A DNA stretch of 64,000 bases from Streptomyces chrestomyceticus JCM 4735. GTDB taxonomy: Bacteria; Actinomycetota; Actinomycetes; Streptomycetales; Streptomycetaceae. The stretch spans positions 7,378,001 through 7,442,000 of the forward strand of contig NZ_BHZC01000001.1 of the NCBI RefSeq assembly GCF_003865135.1. The letters run 5' to 3'. This document shows, in pieces, positions 15,697 through 27,001 of the stretch; position 1 is the first letter of the stretch, and every line of letters begins with the position of its first letter. The position numbers and the translations under genes were made by a program. The notes under the pieces were generated by a model that saw only the letters and a list, made by a program, of their open reading frames with translations, searched no databases and was not told the DNA's origin.

Positions 15697-17157
15697 ATGA
15701 ACGACCAGACCCCCACCGGCGACGAGCACGGTGCGCTTGGTGACGCCGAGTACACGGAGTTCATGGAGCTCGCCGCCCAGGAGGGCTTCGACCTGGAGGA
15801 GGTCGAGGGCGACATCGCCGCGGCCGGGCACGGCCCGCTGCCCGTCCTCGCCGTCGTCGGCCGCCCCAATGTCGGTAAGTCGACCCTGGTGAACCGCATG
15901 ATCGGCCGCCGGGAGGCGGTCGTCGAGGACAAGCCGGGCGTCACCCGCGACCGGGTCACGTACGAGGCCGACTGGAATGGCCGCCGCTTCAAGGTCGTCG
16001 ACACCGGCGGCTGGGAGCAGGACGTGCTCGGCATCGACGCCTCCGTGGCGATGCAGGCCGAGTTCGCGATCGAGGCCGCCGACGCGGTGGTCTTCGTCGT
16101 GGACGCCAAGGTCGGCGCCACCGACACCGACGAGGCCGTCGTCAAGCTGCTGCGCCGGGCCGGCAAGCCCGTCGTGCTGGTCGCCAACAAGGTGGACGGC
16201 CCGTCCGGCGAGGCGGACGCCGCGATGCTGTGGTCGCTGGGCCTCGGCGAGCCGCACCCGGTCTCCGCGCTGCACGGCCGCGGTACGGGCGACATGCTGG
16301 ACGCCGCCCTCGACGCGCTGCCCGAGGCGCCCGAGCAGACCTTCGGCACCCCGCTCGGCGGCCCGCGTCGGATCGCGCTGATCGGCCGCCCGAACGTCGG
16401 CAAGTCCTCGCTGCTGAACAAGGTCGCGGGCGAGGAGCGGGTGGTCGTCAACGAGATGGCCGGCACCACCCGCGACCCGGTCGACGAGCTGATCGAGCTG
16501 GGCGGCAAGACCTGGAAGTTCGTGGACACCGCGGGCATCCGCAAGCGCGTCCACCTCCAGGAGGGCGCCGACTACTACGCCTCGCTGCGCACCGCGGCCG
16601 CCGTGGAGAAGGCCGAGGTCGCGGTCGTCCTGATCGACGCGAGCGAGTCCATCAGCGTCCAGGACCAGCGGATCATCACGATGGCCGTGGAGGCGGGCCG
16701 CGCGCTGGTCATCGCGTACAACAAGTGGGACCAACTGGACGAGGAGCGCCGCTTCTACCTGGAGCGGGAGATCGAGCGGGACCTGGTGCAGATCCCGTGG
16801 GCGATGCGGGTGAACGTCTCGGCGCGCACCGGCCGTCACATGGACAAGCTCGTCCCGGCGATCGAGACCGCGCTGGAGGGCTGGGAGACCCGTGTCCCCA
16901 CGGGCCGGCTGAACGCCTTCCTCGGGGAGATCGTCGCCTCCCACCCGCACCCGATCCGGGGCGGCAAGCAGCCGCGCATCCTCTTCGGCACCCAGGCCGG
17001 CACCAAGCCGCCGCGCTTCGTGCTCTTCGCCTCCGGCTTCCTGGAGGCGGGCTACCGCCGCTTCGTCGAGCGCCGGCTGCGGGAGGAGTTCGGCTTCGAG
17101 GGGACGCCGATCCACATCTCCGTACGGGTGCGTGAGAAGCGCAGCAAGAAGAAGTGA
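15697..17157 (+). CDS. der: Ribosome assembly GTPase Der (EngA)
   Basis: A double-GTPase needed for 50S subunit maturation, 486 residues. After an acidic N-terminal extension of about 45 residues come G domain 1 ([13 protein letters not shown], then DTGGWE and NKVDG) and G domain 2 ([25 protein letters not shown]), then a C-terminal KH-like domain ([28 protein letters not shown]). All switch motifs are intact. ATG 15697 has a GAGGAAC-type site upstream. A very strong terminator follows. Confidence 0.97.
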   Translation: MNDQTPTGDEHGALGDAEYTEFMELAAQEGFDLEEVEGDIAAAGHGPLPVLAVVGRPNVGKSTLVNRMIGRREAVVEDKPGVTRDRVTYEADWNGRRFKVVDTGGWEQDVLGIDASVAMQAEFAIEAADAVVFVVDAKVGATDTDEAVVKLLRRAGKPVVLVANKVDGPSGEADAAMLWSLGLGEPHPVSALHGRGTGDMLDAALDALPEAPEQTFGTPLGGPRRIALIGRPNVGKSSLLNKVAGEERVVVNEMAGTTRDPVDELIELGGKTWKFVDTAGIRKRVHLQEGADYYASLRTAAAVEKAEVAVVLIDASESISVQDQRIITMAVEAGRALVIAYNKWDQLDEERRFYLEREIERDLVQIPWAMRVNVSARTGRHMDKLVPAIETALEGWETRVPTGRLNAFLGEIVASHPHPIRGGKQPRILFGTQAGTKPPRFVLFASGFLEAGYRRFVERRLREEFGFEGTPIHISVRVREKRSKKK

Positions 17158-17180
17158 CGGCAGCCGTCACCACGACGGCG

Positions 17181-17224
17181 AAACGGTGGCGGGGCGGCTC
17201 CTGGGGGCCGCCCCGCCACCGTTT
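17181..17224 (+). terminator. strong terminator after der
   Basis: An 18-bp perfect stem (17181-17198 with 17207-17224) with an 8-nt loop, starting AAACGGTGGC and ending GCCACCGTTT, followed by TCG. The AAA...TTT ends make it able to work in both directions. Confidence 0.9.
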
Positions 17225-17267
17225 TCGTGCGCGGGGGAACATGCGGACGTACGGGGGTGCGGTCCGG

Positions 17268-17648
17268 TCAGTGGCCGTGCGGGCGGTACTCGCGGGGGGC
17301 CGGTGGCAGGGCCGGGGGGAAGTGGCCCCGGTGGTGGCCGCCCGCGTGGTGCGGGTGGCCGTGGAACGGCTGGCGGTGGACCGGCTCCCAGTGGCCGGAC
17401 GCGGTGGTCGTACGGCCCCAGATGCTCCGCATCGCCTCGGCGCTCAGCCCTTCCTCGCCGCTCCGGTCCCCCGGCAGCGCCCGGAAGGACCGGCGGTACT
17501 CGGCGTACAGCGCGTCGAAGATCGGCGTGGCCGAGGCGGGGGCGGCGTGCGGGGCCGTCATGGTCGCCGTGGTCGCGTCGTGCGATGGGCGCATACCGGG
17601 GATCTGGTAGGGATACGGGACGCGGGAGGAGGGGTCGTATGGGTGCAC
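17268..17648 (-). CDS. Conserved hypothetical, His-rich C-terminus
   Basis: Up to 126 residues, with strong third-position GC. The core TPIFDALYAEYRRSFRALPG with DRSGEE looks like a folded helical segment. The C-terminal 45 residues are rich in His and Pro (HGHPHHAGGHHRGHF), which could bind metal. GTG at 17648 and internal ATGs (about 17591 and 17561) are all possible starts; none has a clear ribosome site. No function is recognised. It converges on der, sharing its terminator region. Confidence 0.6.
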   Translation of the reverse strand: MHPYDPSSRVPYPYQIPGMRPSHDATTATMTAPHAAPASATPIFDALYAEYRRSFRALPGDRSGEEGLSAEAMRSIWGRTTTASGHWEPVHRQPFHGHPHHAGGHHRGHFPPALPPAPREYRPHGH

Positions 17649-17815
17649 GTCTGTGCCAACGACCCGGATGCTCCCGGGATGCGGGCTCTGCGAAGAATCG
17701 GCTGATCGGCGGGGCGCGCGACCGGCTCACGACCGGGCCCGGGCGCTGACGCGGCGGCGCCCCGGCCCCGCGCCGTACGGGGCGGAGGCGGAGCGCCGGA
17801 GGGGGGACGCGCAGG

Positions 17816-18637
17816 TCAGGTGCCGGCCAGCGGCATGGAGGCGGCCACCAGCCTGCTCTCCGCCGCAGCCTTCTCCATCGCCTCGCGCATCAGGTCCTCC
17901 CGCGGCTGGTGGCCGACGGCGCCGACGGGCGCCGCGTACACCAGGACGGTCCGCGCCTTGGCGGCGGCGGCCCGCCAGCCGTCCGAGACGGGCAGCGGCT
18001 GGTGCGCCTGCCACCACGAGCTGGGCTGACCGCCGTCCGAACCCGGCTGGAGGATGGCGTGCAGTTGCCCGGCGGCCAGCAGCACCGACCAGCCCGGGTT
18101 GGGGGCGGGCAGCAGGGCCATGTCCGTGACCGTGGCGAAGCCGTGCTCCAGGAGCAGCGGGAGGAACGCGTCGCCCGGCTCGGTGGAGCCGGGGCGGGCG
18201 ATGGGCCCGGCGGGCTCGACGACCAGCGCCGGCCGCAGGTCGTTCTCGACCAGGACCAGGCCGCAGGTGACACCGAGTGTCGCCTGCCGGTGCTCGCCGG
18301 GGAGGGCGGTGAAGGGGGTGGCGGGCGGCGGCGCCGCGGGCGGTTCGGCGGCCGGGCCGTCCGCGCCGGTGATGGAGCGCACGGCGCCCTGGAGCTGCTC
18401 CTCGGAGACCGGTACGACCTGCGAGGGGATGCACGACGCGTGGGCGAAGGCGAGCACCGCGGTCTCCTCGCCGACGAACAGGACGGTGCTGGTGCGCTCC
18501 TGCTCGCTGTCGCCGGGGGTACGGCAGGAGGTGCAGTCGTAGTTGCCGGGGGCGTTGCCACCGGCCAGCAGGCGGTCGGCTTCTTCGTCACCGATCTCGG
18601 CGCGAACGTCGTCACTGACGTCGAGCATGCGCGGCAC
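17816..18637 (-). CDS. Conserved hypothetical actinobacterial protein
   Basis: A 273-residue soluble protein. It begins MPRMLDVSDDVRAEIGDEEADRLL at a GTG preceded by GAGGAG with 6-nt spacing. It carries a CTSC motif near residue 35 (YDCTSCRTPGD) plus a later Cys/His (AHASCIP) that could bind zinc, a Pro/Ala linker near 100-110, and a second domain with LGVTCGLVLVENDLRPALVVEP and WWQAHQPLPVSDGW. No enzyme family is recognised. Promoter elements probably lie in the 595-nt gap shared with the divergent Rpf gene. Confidence 0.75.
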   Translation of the reverse strand: MPRMLDVSDDVRAEIGDEEADRLLAGGNAPGNYDCTSCRTPGDSEQERTSTVLFVGEETAVLAFAHASCIPSQVVPVSEEQLQGAVRSITGADGPAAEPPAAPPPATPFTALPGEHRQATLGVTCGLVLVENDLRPALVVEPAGPIARPGSTEPGDAFLPLLLEHGFATVTDMALLPAPNPGWSVLLAAGQLHAILQPGSDGGQPSSWWQAHQPLPVSDGWRAAAAKARTVLVYAAPVGAVGHQPREDLMREAMEKAAAESRLVAASMPLAGT

Positions 18638-18951
18638 GGATGGCTCCTCGATCGTTGCGCGGGCTGCCGGGCGGCGCCCGGCTCGTACCAGGACAACGGG
18701 CGATCTGTGGCAGGAGTCACGCGCCGCCGGGTACCGGATCGAACCGTTCGAAGCGGAGCGTGAGCTGCGGACCGGAACCGCTCACTCCCGGTCAACTCGT
18801 GCTGCGGGCACGGAAGTTGGTCCGGTGAGGTGGGTCACAGATCGCCGGGCGGCCCGGGTGACAAATGCGGAAATCGAGCAATCAAGTGGGTGGCCGGTTC
18901 TGGCTGCTACCTCCGGTAATGGCCGACTGGCCAGGCAGGACGGCGGCGTGG

Positions 18952-19898
<947 letters not shown>

Positions 19899-19976
19899 GC
19901 CTGTCAGCGCCACGGGCCGCCGCGCGGTCCGCGCGAGCTGCCGTACGGCCCCGGCTCCCGGGGCCCGTACTCCGAA

Positions 19977-20011
19977 CGCCCCACCCGGCCGTCCACCGAC
20001 CGGGTGGGGCG
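19977..20011 (+). terminator. terminator after the LysM Rpf gene
   Basis: CGCCCCACCCGG (19977-19988) pairs with CCGGGTGGGGCG (20000-20011), a 12-bp perfect stem with an 11-nt loop between the two Rpf genes. Confidence 0.75.
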
Positions 20012-20060
20012 TGGCGCTGTCCGGGCGCGGCGGCGCGCAGGCCCGCGCGGCCCTGCTTAG

Positions 20061-21303
<1,243 letters not shown>

Positions 21304-21322
21304 CCCGCGCGCTGCCGGGCGT

Positions 21323-24022
21323 TCACGGACGCGGCTCCGCCAGGACGCGGTGGGCGGGCCCGCGCGTCACGATCCGGCCCGCCGCCATCGCATAGACCGT
21401 GTCGGCCAGCCCGGCGACCAGGTCGAGGTCGTGCTCGACGACGAGCAGGGCCGTGCCGTCGGCCGCCACGGCGCGCAGCACGACGGCGAGCGCGGCCACC
21501 TCCGCGCTGTCCAGGCCCGCCGCGGGCTCGTCCAGCAGCAGGGTGCGCGGGCGGCCGGCGAGGACGCGCGCCAGTTCGACGCGGCGCAGGGTGCCGGTGT
21601 CCAGCCCGGCGACGGGCGCGGCGCGCAGCGGCCCGTCGAGAGAGAGCAGGTCCAGCGCCCGGCCGGTGGCGGCGGCCGGGTCCGGTACGCCGCTCTGCTC
21701 GGCGCCGACCCGGACGTTCTCGGCCACGGTCATCCCGTCGAACACGGCGAGCTGCTGGAACGTCCGGGCCAGCCCGAGGCGGGCCCGGACGTGCGCGGGG
21801 CGGTGGGTGATGTCCGTCCCGTCGAGCAGCACCCGGCCCGCCGTCGGGCGCAGGGTGCCGCACAGACAGTGGAACAGGGTGCTCTTGCCCGCCCCGTTGG
21901 GCCCGATGAGCGCGGTGATCCGGCCCGGCGCGACGGTCAGGTCGACGCCGTCCAGGACGGTGAAGCCGTCGTAACGGGCGCGGAGGGAGCGGGCGGTGAG
22001 GCGGCCGGTGGAGGAGGGGGACTTTGCTACGGGAGGTGGCTTCGTGGCGGGGGGCGCGGGTGCCTTCGGGGCGGGGCGACGAGGTTCGGGGGTGCCGGCC
22101 CCGGGCGTACCGCTACGGGTCGTACACCCCTCACGCCCTCGCGCCGACGCCACCCTCGCCCGCACCCGAGCCCCCAGCGGAGTCAGCCGCGGCTCCGGCG
22201 CGCCGGACAGGCGGGCCACGGCCTCGCGCAGGGCGGCGTACGGGCCGCTCGGCAGCCGGCCCGCGAGCACGGCGAGCACGCCGACCACCGCGGCCGCCGC
22301 GCCTCCTCCGGCCCCCGAGTCCAGGCCGACCAGCAGGACCGCGGCGGCGAGCGCCGCCAGCAGGCTGTCGGCGCCCAGGACGAGTACGGCCGCGAACCAC
22401 AGCAGGCCGCGTACCGGGTCGTAGGACGCCGGGTCGAAGGCGCGCAGCGCCATGCCGAGCATCCCGCCGCCCAGTGCGGCCAGGGCGGCGCCCACCGTGA
22501 AGGCCGCCAGTTTCAGGGCCGGTACGGGCACCCCGGCGGCGGCCGCCCCCGGCTCGTGGTCGCGCATCGCGGCCAGCGCGCGCCCGGTACGGCCCCGGCG
22601 CAGTGCCGCCACCCCGAGCAGCGCGAGGCCGAGCAGGGCCAGTTCGAGGACGTAGTACGCGCGGTCGCCGCCGAAACCGGCGGGGCGGTCGAGGGAGAGT
22701 CCGGCGGTGGCGTACGGCTGGGCGAAGACGAACCGGCTGACGGCGACCCCGAAGGCGAGGGTGGCCAGGGCCGTCGCGAGGCCGTGCCGCCGCAGCGCGG
22801 GCCAGCCGGTGAGCAGTCCGAGCGGTGCGGTCAGCAGGACGGCGAGCAGCAGGGCGGTCAGCCCGGGGACGGCCGGCAGGCCCGGGAAGCGGCCCGCCGC
22901 GAGCAGTGCGGTGAACAGGGCGCCCAGCCCGGCGTACGCGGCCTGCCCCAGGGAGATCTGGCCGCCGCGCCCGGTGACCACCACCAAGGAGAGCAGCACC
23001 ACGGCGAGCGCCGGTACCTGTACGGAGGCGCGCAGGTCGCCGTAGGCGAAGCCCAGGGGCAGCAGGAAGAGGATGCCGCAGACCAGCCAGGCGCGGCCGT
23101 CGTGGTCGGGCAGCCGGACGGTGCGCAGGGCCGGTGCCGTGCCGTGCGGCGCGTCCGGCAGGGCGTGGGGGACGCCGAGGCCGCGCAGGGTCAGGGCGGC
23201 GGCCAGCAGGGCCACGACGAAGAGGTTGGCGCCGACGGCCTGGACGAGGGGTTCCAGGCTGCCGCCCGGGTGCAGCCGGGTGAGCTGGCTCTGGGCGACA
23301 CCGATGGCCAGGGCCACGGCCACCGCCACCGGCAGGCTGCGCAGCCCGGCCGCCACCGCGACCGCCATCACCTCCATGACGAGCAGCGGCAGTCCGTACG
23401 GGTCCAGGCGCAGCAGCGGAGCCAGCAGGACGCCCGTCAGCCCGGCGGTGAAGGTCCCGAAGGCCCACCCGGCGGCGGCGACCCGGTCGGCGTCGATGCC
23501 GCCGAGGACGGCGAGCGGGCGGTTGTCGACGACGGCGCGCAGCTCGCGGCCGAAGCGGGTCCAGCGGGTGACGGCGGCGACCCCGGCGGCCAGGGTGACG
23601 GCCGTGCCGAGCTGCGCCCAGGGGTCGTCCGGCAGCAGCGCGGGCGCGTCCGCGCGCGCTCCCGGTCCCCACAGCAGTCCCGCGGCGCCGACCAGCAGGA
23701 CGAAGACGCCGAGGGAGGCGACCAGGGTGCGGGCCGGGCCCGTACCGCGTACGGAGAGCGGCCGGAAGACGGCGCGGTCCAGGGCCAGCCCGATGCCGGG
23801 CGCGACGAGGAGGAGGGTGACGGCGGCGGCGGGCGGCAGCGGCCAGTTCCAGCCGACCACCAACTGCCGCAGGACATAGGCGCAGACCATGGCGACGGCG
23901 CCGTGCGCGAAGTTCAGCACGCCGGTGGCCCGGTAGGTGACGATCAGTCCGATGCCGGTGAGCGCGGCGGCGCTGCCCACCGCGAGCCCGGCCAGGGTGA
24001 GGTCGTACGAGAGCGAGCTCAC
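21323..24022 (-). CDS. Fused LivH-LivM-LivG ABC transporter (two permeases + ATPase)
   Basis: 899 residues. About 1-300 are a LivH-type permease (GIGLIVTYRATGVLNFAHGAVAM), about 310-600 a LivM-type permease (VTGRGGQISLGQAAYAGLGALF; AMRDHEPGAAAAGVP), then a Pro-rich linker of about 60 residues, and a LivG ATPase (ALIGPNGAGKSTLFHCL, LARTFQQLAVFDGMTVAENV, LLLDEPAAGLDSAEV, VVEHDLDLV). Together with LivF it makes a complete importer for branched-chain amino acids, amides or urea. The fusion is real in sequence: one open frame with a Pro/Ala linker. The signature motif is weak (LDTGTLRRVELAR instead of LSGGQ). The start overlaps the upstream gene by 4 nt. Confidence 0.92.
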   Translation of the reverse strand: MSSLSYDLTLAGLAVGSAAALTGIGLIVTYRATGVLNFAHGAVAMVCAYVLRQLVVGWNWPLPPAAAVTLLLVAPGIGLALDRAVFRPLSVRGTGPARTLVASLGVFVLLVGAAGLLWGPGARADAPALLPDDPWAQLGTAVTLAAGVAAVTRWTRFGRELRAVVDNRPLAVLGGIDADRVAAAGWAFGTFTAGLTGVLLAPLLRLDPYGLPLLVMEVMAVAVAAGLRSLPVAVAVALAIGVAQSQLTRLHPGGSLEPLVQAVGANLFVVALLAAALTLRGLGVPHALPDAPHGTAPALRTVRLPDHDGRAWLVCGILFLLPLGFAYGDLRASVQVPALAVVLLSLVVVTGRGGQISLGQAAYAGLGALFTALLAAGRFPGLPAVPGLTALLLAVLLTAPLGLLTGWPALRRHGLATALATLAFGVAVSRFVFAQPYATAGLSLDRPAGFGGDRAYYVLELALLGLALLGVAALRRGRTGRALAAMRDHEPGAAAAGVPVPALKLAAFTVGAALAALGGGMLGMALRAFDPASYDPVRGLLWFAAVLVLGADSLLAALAAAVLLVGLDSGAGGGAAAAVVGVLAVLAGRLPSGPYAALREAVARLSGAPEPRLTPLGARVRARVASARGREGCTTRSGTPGAGTPEPRRPAPKAPAPPATKPPPVAKSPSSTGRLTARSLRARYDGFTVLDGVDLTVAPGRITALIGPNGAGKSTLFHCLCGTLRPTAGRVLLDGTDITHRPAHVRARLGLARTFQQLAVFDGMTVAENVRVGAEQSGVPDPAAATGRALDLLSLDGPLRAAPVAGLDTGTLRRVELARVLAGRPRTLLLDEPAAGLDSAEVAALAVVLRAVAADGTALLVVEHDLDLVAGLADTVYAMAAGRIVTRGPAHRVLAEPRP

Positions 24023-24576
24023 CGTTCCGGTCCGGGGCGCGGGTCGTCCGGTTCGCAGACGGGGCAGGGCGCCGGAGGGGACGCGTCCGCTTCCGGCGGT
24101 CCGCCGACGGCGGGGCGGGCGTCCGGCCGCCCGGCCACGAGCGGGCAGCCGGGCCGGTGCAGAAGCGTTCCGCCGGGCACGGTGAGGGGCGGACCGGCCT
24201 CCGTGTCCCGCCTCTCCCGCACGGCTGCGGTCCCGCCCGTCGCCGTCGCGCTCCCGCCCGTCGCCGCCGGCTCCCCGCCACCCGCCGCCGCGTCCGCGTC
24301 GTCGGCCCCGTACGCCACCAGCAGCCCGTACAACTCCTCGACGCGCGTCGCCGCCAGCCCCTGGTCACCCCGCGCCACCAGCACGGCCCCCGCGACGATC
24401 AGGGCGGCGCCCGGGATCGAGCAGGAGGCCAGGAACGGGATCTGGCGCTCGGCGAACCGCTCGCCGGAGACGCCGTACCAGCCCGCCGCGCACAGCACCG
24501 CCCCGCCCGCCAGCGCCGCCCAGCCGCCCCACGGGGCCAGCCGCGCCCCGACCCGTGTTCGCGCGTTGCGCATCAC
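24019..24576 (-). CDS. Small membrane protein with C-terminal Cys motif, first gene of the Liv operon
   Basis: 185 residues. Two membrane spans (about 16-36, WGGWAALAGGAVLCAAGWYG; about 47-68, CSIPGAALIVAGAVLVARG), a helical EELYGLLVAYGA segment, an Ala/Gly/Thr linker, and a C-terminal HRPGCPLVAGR...CPVC pattern suggestive of metal binding. Starts GTG-ATG at 24576/24573; the end overlaps the permease fusion as ATGA. Probably an accessory membrane subunit; no named family is recognised. It shares a 110-nt divergent promoter region with the lipoprotein gene. Confidence 0.75.
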   Translation of the reverse strand: MMRNARTRVGARLAPWGGWAALAGGAVLCAAGWYGVSGERFAERQIPFLASCSIPGAALIVAGAVLVARGDQGLAATRVEELYGLLVAYGADDADAAAGGGEPAATGGSATATGGTAAVRERRDTEAGPPLTVPGGTLLHRPGCPLVAGRPDARPAVGGPPEADASPPAPCPVCEPDDPRPGPER

Positions 24577-24686
24577 GCCCCCTCGCGGCTTCCGGCGAAT
24601 GCCTGCACTATGCCCTGTGGGAACAGCACCTAGAAGGCTTGTGCCAGACCGGCCTCATGCGGTCGCGACGACAGGCGGTGGTGTAC

Positions 24687-25238
24687 ATGACGGTCCGTGG
24701 GGGGCGTGCACGGCGGGTTCCGGCGCTGGTGGCGGCGGTGCTGCTGGTGACGGCGGCGGCGGGGTGCAGCGACGCCGAGGACGGCGGGCAGCGCGCGCCC
24801 AGCGGGGCGTCCTCCGCCCCGAAAGAGAGCGGTACGGGAACGGCGACCGCCGGTTCGCCGTCCTCCTCAGGCGACGCCCCGGCCGACCCGGCCGCCGCCG
24901 AGCGGGAGATCAAGGAGAACTGGCAGAAGTTCTTCGACCCGAAGCTGTCCAACACGGAGAAGGCGAAGTACCTCCAGAACGGCGAGGAACTCCAGTTGCT
25001 GCTGGAGGCGTTCAACGGCGACCAGCGGGGGCGGCAGGTCGCGGCGCAGGTGTCCGCCGTACGGTTCACCTCGGCGACCACGGCCGACGTGACGTACAGC
25101 CTCACCCTCAAGGGCGCCACCGCGCTGCCGCACGCCAAGGGCGCCTCCGTGTACCAGGACAAGGTGTGGAAGGTGGCGCTCAAGACCCTGTGCGCGCTGG
25201 TGGGCATGAGCGGCAATGCGGACGCGCCGGGCTGCTGA
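24687..25238 (+). CDS. Lipoprotein, low-molecular-weight, Liv locus
   Basis: 183 residues from ATG 24687 (AGGCGGTGG just upstream; ATG 24657 is an alternative). The N-terminus MTVRGGRARRVPAL plus a hydrophobic core ends in the lipobox TAAAGC, followed by a Ser/Gly-rich tether and a globular domain (REIKENWQKFFDPKLSNTEK, then VRFTSATTADVTYSLTL). The fold looks like a small NTF2-like or immunoglobulin-like module common in actinobacterial lipoproteins. It overlaps the binding-protein gene by 23 nt, suggesting it assists the transporter at the membrane outer face. Confidence 0.82.
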   Translation: MTVRGGRARRVPALVAAVLLVTAAAGCSDAEDGGQRAPSGASSAPKESGTGTATAGSPSSSGDAPADPAAAEREIKENWQKFFDPKLSNTEKAKYLQNGEELQLLLEAFNGDQRGRQVAAQVSAVRFTSATTADVTYSLTLKGATALPHAKGASVYQDKVWKVALKTLCALVGMSGNADAPGC

Positions 25239-26547
25239 GGCGGCCGGTGCGGCCGTCTCGGCGCTGCTGCTCACGCTGACCGCCGCCTGCGGCAGCAGAC
25301 TGCCGGAGAGCGACTTCGAACACCGCGGGACCGCGCCCGCCACCGGCCGGGCGCCGGAGCCGATCGTCGTCGGGATCATCACCAGCGCGACGAGCCCGGT
25401 GGGCGGCGAGGCGTTCACCGGGCCCCGGGACGGCGCGCTCGCCTATTTCGCGGCGCTGAACGCGCGGGGCGGCGTGCACGGCCGGCCGGTGCGCGCGGTC
25501 ACCTGCGACGACGGGGGCAGCGGCGTCGGCAACAACGAGTGCGTACGCAAACTCCTGACGGAGGACAAGGCGTTCGCGCTGGTCGCGACCACCGCGCTGG
25601 ACTACGCGGGCGCGTCCCGGGTCTCCGGCGCGGGCGTCCCCGACATCGGGGGACAGCCGGTCGGCGCCGCGTACGACACGTATCCGCACCTGTACGGGAT
25701 CTACGGGAGCCGGGCGCCGCGGGACGGCAAGGCGGCGGGCTGGGGCGGGAAGCTGTACGGCGGCACGGAGGTCTACCGCTACTTCAAGCGCGTGCAGCGG
25801 GCCCGCACCGCCGCCGTCGTCTCCTACAACCAGGCGGCGTCCGCCGCGTACGCCCGGCTGATCGTGCGCGGTCTGGAGGCCGAGGGGTACGAGGTGACCA
25901 CCGAGCAGGTCGACTTCGCGCTGCCCAACTTCCCCGCGGTCGCCGCCGGGCTGCGCGACCGGGGGGCCGACCTGGTCTTCGACGCGATGGACACGCACGG
26001 CAACGCGCGGCTGTGCGAGGCGATGGACGCGGCGGGCGTCCGGCCGACCGCGAAGGTCACGAACGTACAGAACTGGTCGGACACGGTCGCGAAGGACTAC
26101 AAGGACTCGCCGGGCTGCCGCAACGCCCTGTGGGCCACCGGGGCCAGCCGCAACTACGACGATCCGGGGAGCGGGCCGGGCGGCGCGGCGGTACGGGACT
26201 TCCGCGCCGGGATGGCCCGGTACGCCAAGGGGAAACCGCTGGCGCAGTGGCAGCTCGAGGGGTGGGCGGCCGCGATGTGGTTCGCCGACGCGGCGCGGTC
26301 CTGCGGGCAGCGGCCCACCCGCGCGTGCGTGGAGCGCTTCGTCGGCCAGGGCGCGCCCTACACCGCCCGTGGCCTGCTGCTTCCCGCCGCGTTCCGGCCG
26401 CAGGCCGAGCCGCCGGCCACCGACCGGACCTGTCTGTCGGTCGCCCGCTGGCGCGACGCGGCGCGGGGCGGCCGGGGCGGCTGGGTCACCCAGGCCGACA
26501 TGGACACCACCTGCTTCACCGTCCCCCAGCTTCCGTACCGGCCCTGA
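25216..26547 (+). CDS. Liv-type ABC transporter substrate-binding lipoprotein
   Basis: 443 residues. A signal peptide ends in TAACG (lipobox), followed by a periplasmic-binding-protein type I fold: PIVVGIITSATSPVGGEAFTGPRDGALAYF, LNARGGVHGRPVRAVTCDDGG and YAGASRVSGAGVPDIGG. It is the extracellular receptor for the divergent LivHMG/LivF system. Ligand class (branched-chain amino acid, amide or aromatic acid) cannot be decided. ATG 25216 lies within the previous gene. Confidence 0.9.
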   Translation: MRTRRAAEAAGAAVSALLLTLTAACGSRLPESDFEHRGTAPATGRAPEPIVVGIITSATSPVGGEAFTGPRDGALAYFAALNARGGVHGRPVRAVTCDDGGSGVGNNECVRKLLTEDKAFALVATTALDYAGASRVSGAGVPDIGGQPVGAAYDTYPHLYGIYGSRAPRDGKAAGWGGKLYGGTEVYRYFKRVQRARTAAVVSYNQAASAAYARLIVRGLEAEGYEVTTEQVDFALPNFPAVAAGLRDRGADLVFDAMDTHGNARLCEAMDAAGVRPTAKVTNVQNWSDTVAKDYKDSPGCRNALWATGASRNYDDPGSGPGGAAVRDFRAGMARYAKGKPLAQWQLEGWAAAMWFADAARSCGQRPTRACVERFVGQGAPYTARGLLLPAAFRPQAEPPATDRTCLSVARWRDAARGGRGGWVTQADMDTTCFTVPQLPYRP

Positions 26548-27001
26548 GAGCCCGGCCGTCACCACCGGCCCGGACCGCCGGTCCGGGGAGACCGGCGGGG
26601 CGAGCCGGTGGCTGCACACCTCGTGACGGGACGCCCCGGGACGGCATAACTTGTGGCGTTACAGCACGGCACAGAACCGACGATCAACGGTTCGGGAAAG
26701 TTCCTCGACGCCGCTACCGATGTCCTAACTCTTTCGGAACAAGTTGGCCAAACGCCTCAACCCGGAACCCGGGAGCGCGGTCCAACCGTTCAACGGGGCA
26801 ACAGCGGGACTCGTCCGCGGCGACCAAGGGATACGGGGACGGAATACGGGGACGGATGCACAGCTCATTCCTGATTCACCACGCCCACGGCACCGGAGGG
26901 ACGGTCCGGACCGGCGCCCGGCGGACGCGACCCCGCCCGGAGCACGGGGCGTACGCAACCAAGGACGCGGCGCAGGCCGCTGTGAGAGGGGTGCGGAGGG
27001 T
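26548..27001 (+). other. 454-nt gap with a hairpin and possible promoter
   Basis: A perfect 8-bp hairpin, CCCGGACC (26569-26576) with GGTCCGGG (26580-26587), probably ends the binding-protein transcript. The stretch 26640-26760 is A/T-richer (ACTTGTGGCG, GTCCTAACTCTTTCGG) and likely carries the promoter of the next gene. No gene is seen. Confidence 0.5.

Noticed and set aside
15595..17115. 506-codon antisense frame opposite der
   Set aside because: Mirror of Der codons; Asp/Arg/Leu-rich composition is typical of shadow frames.
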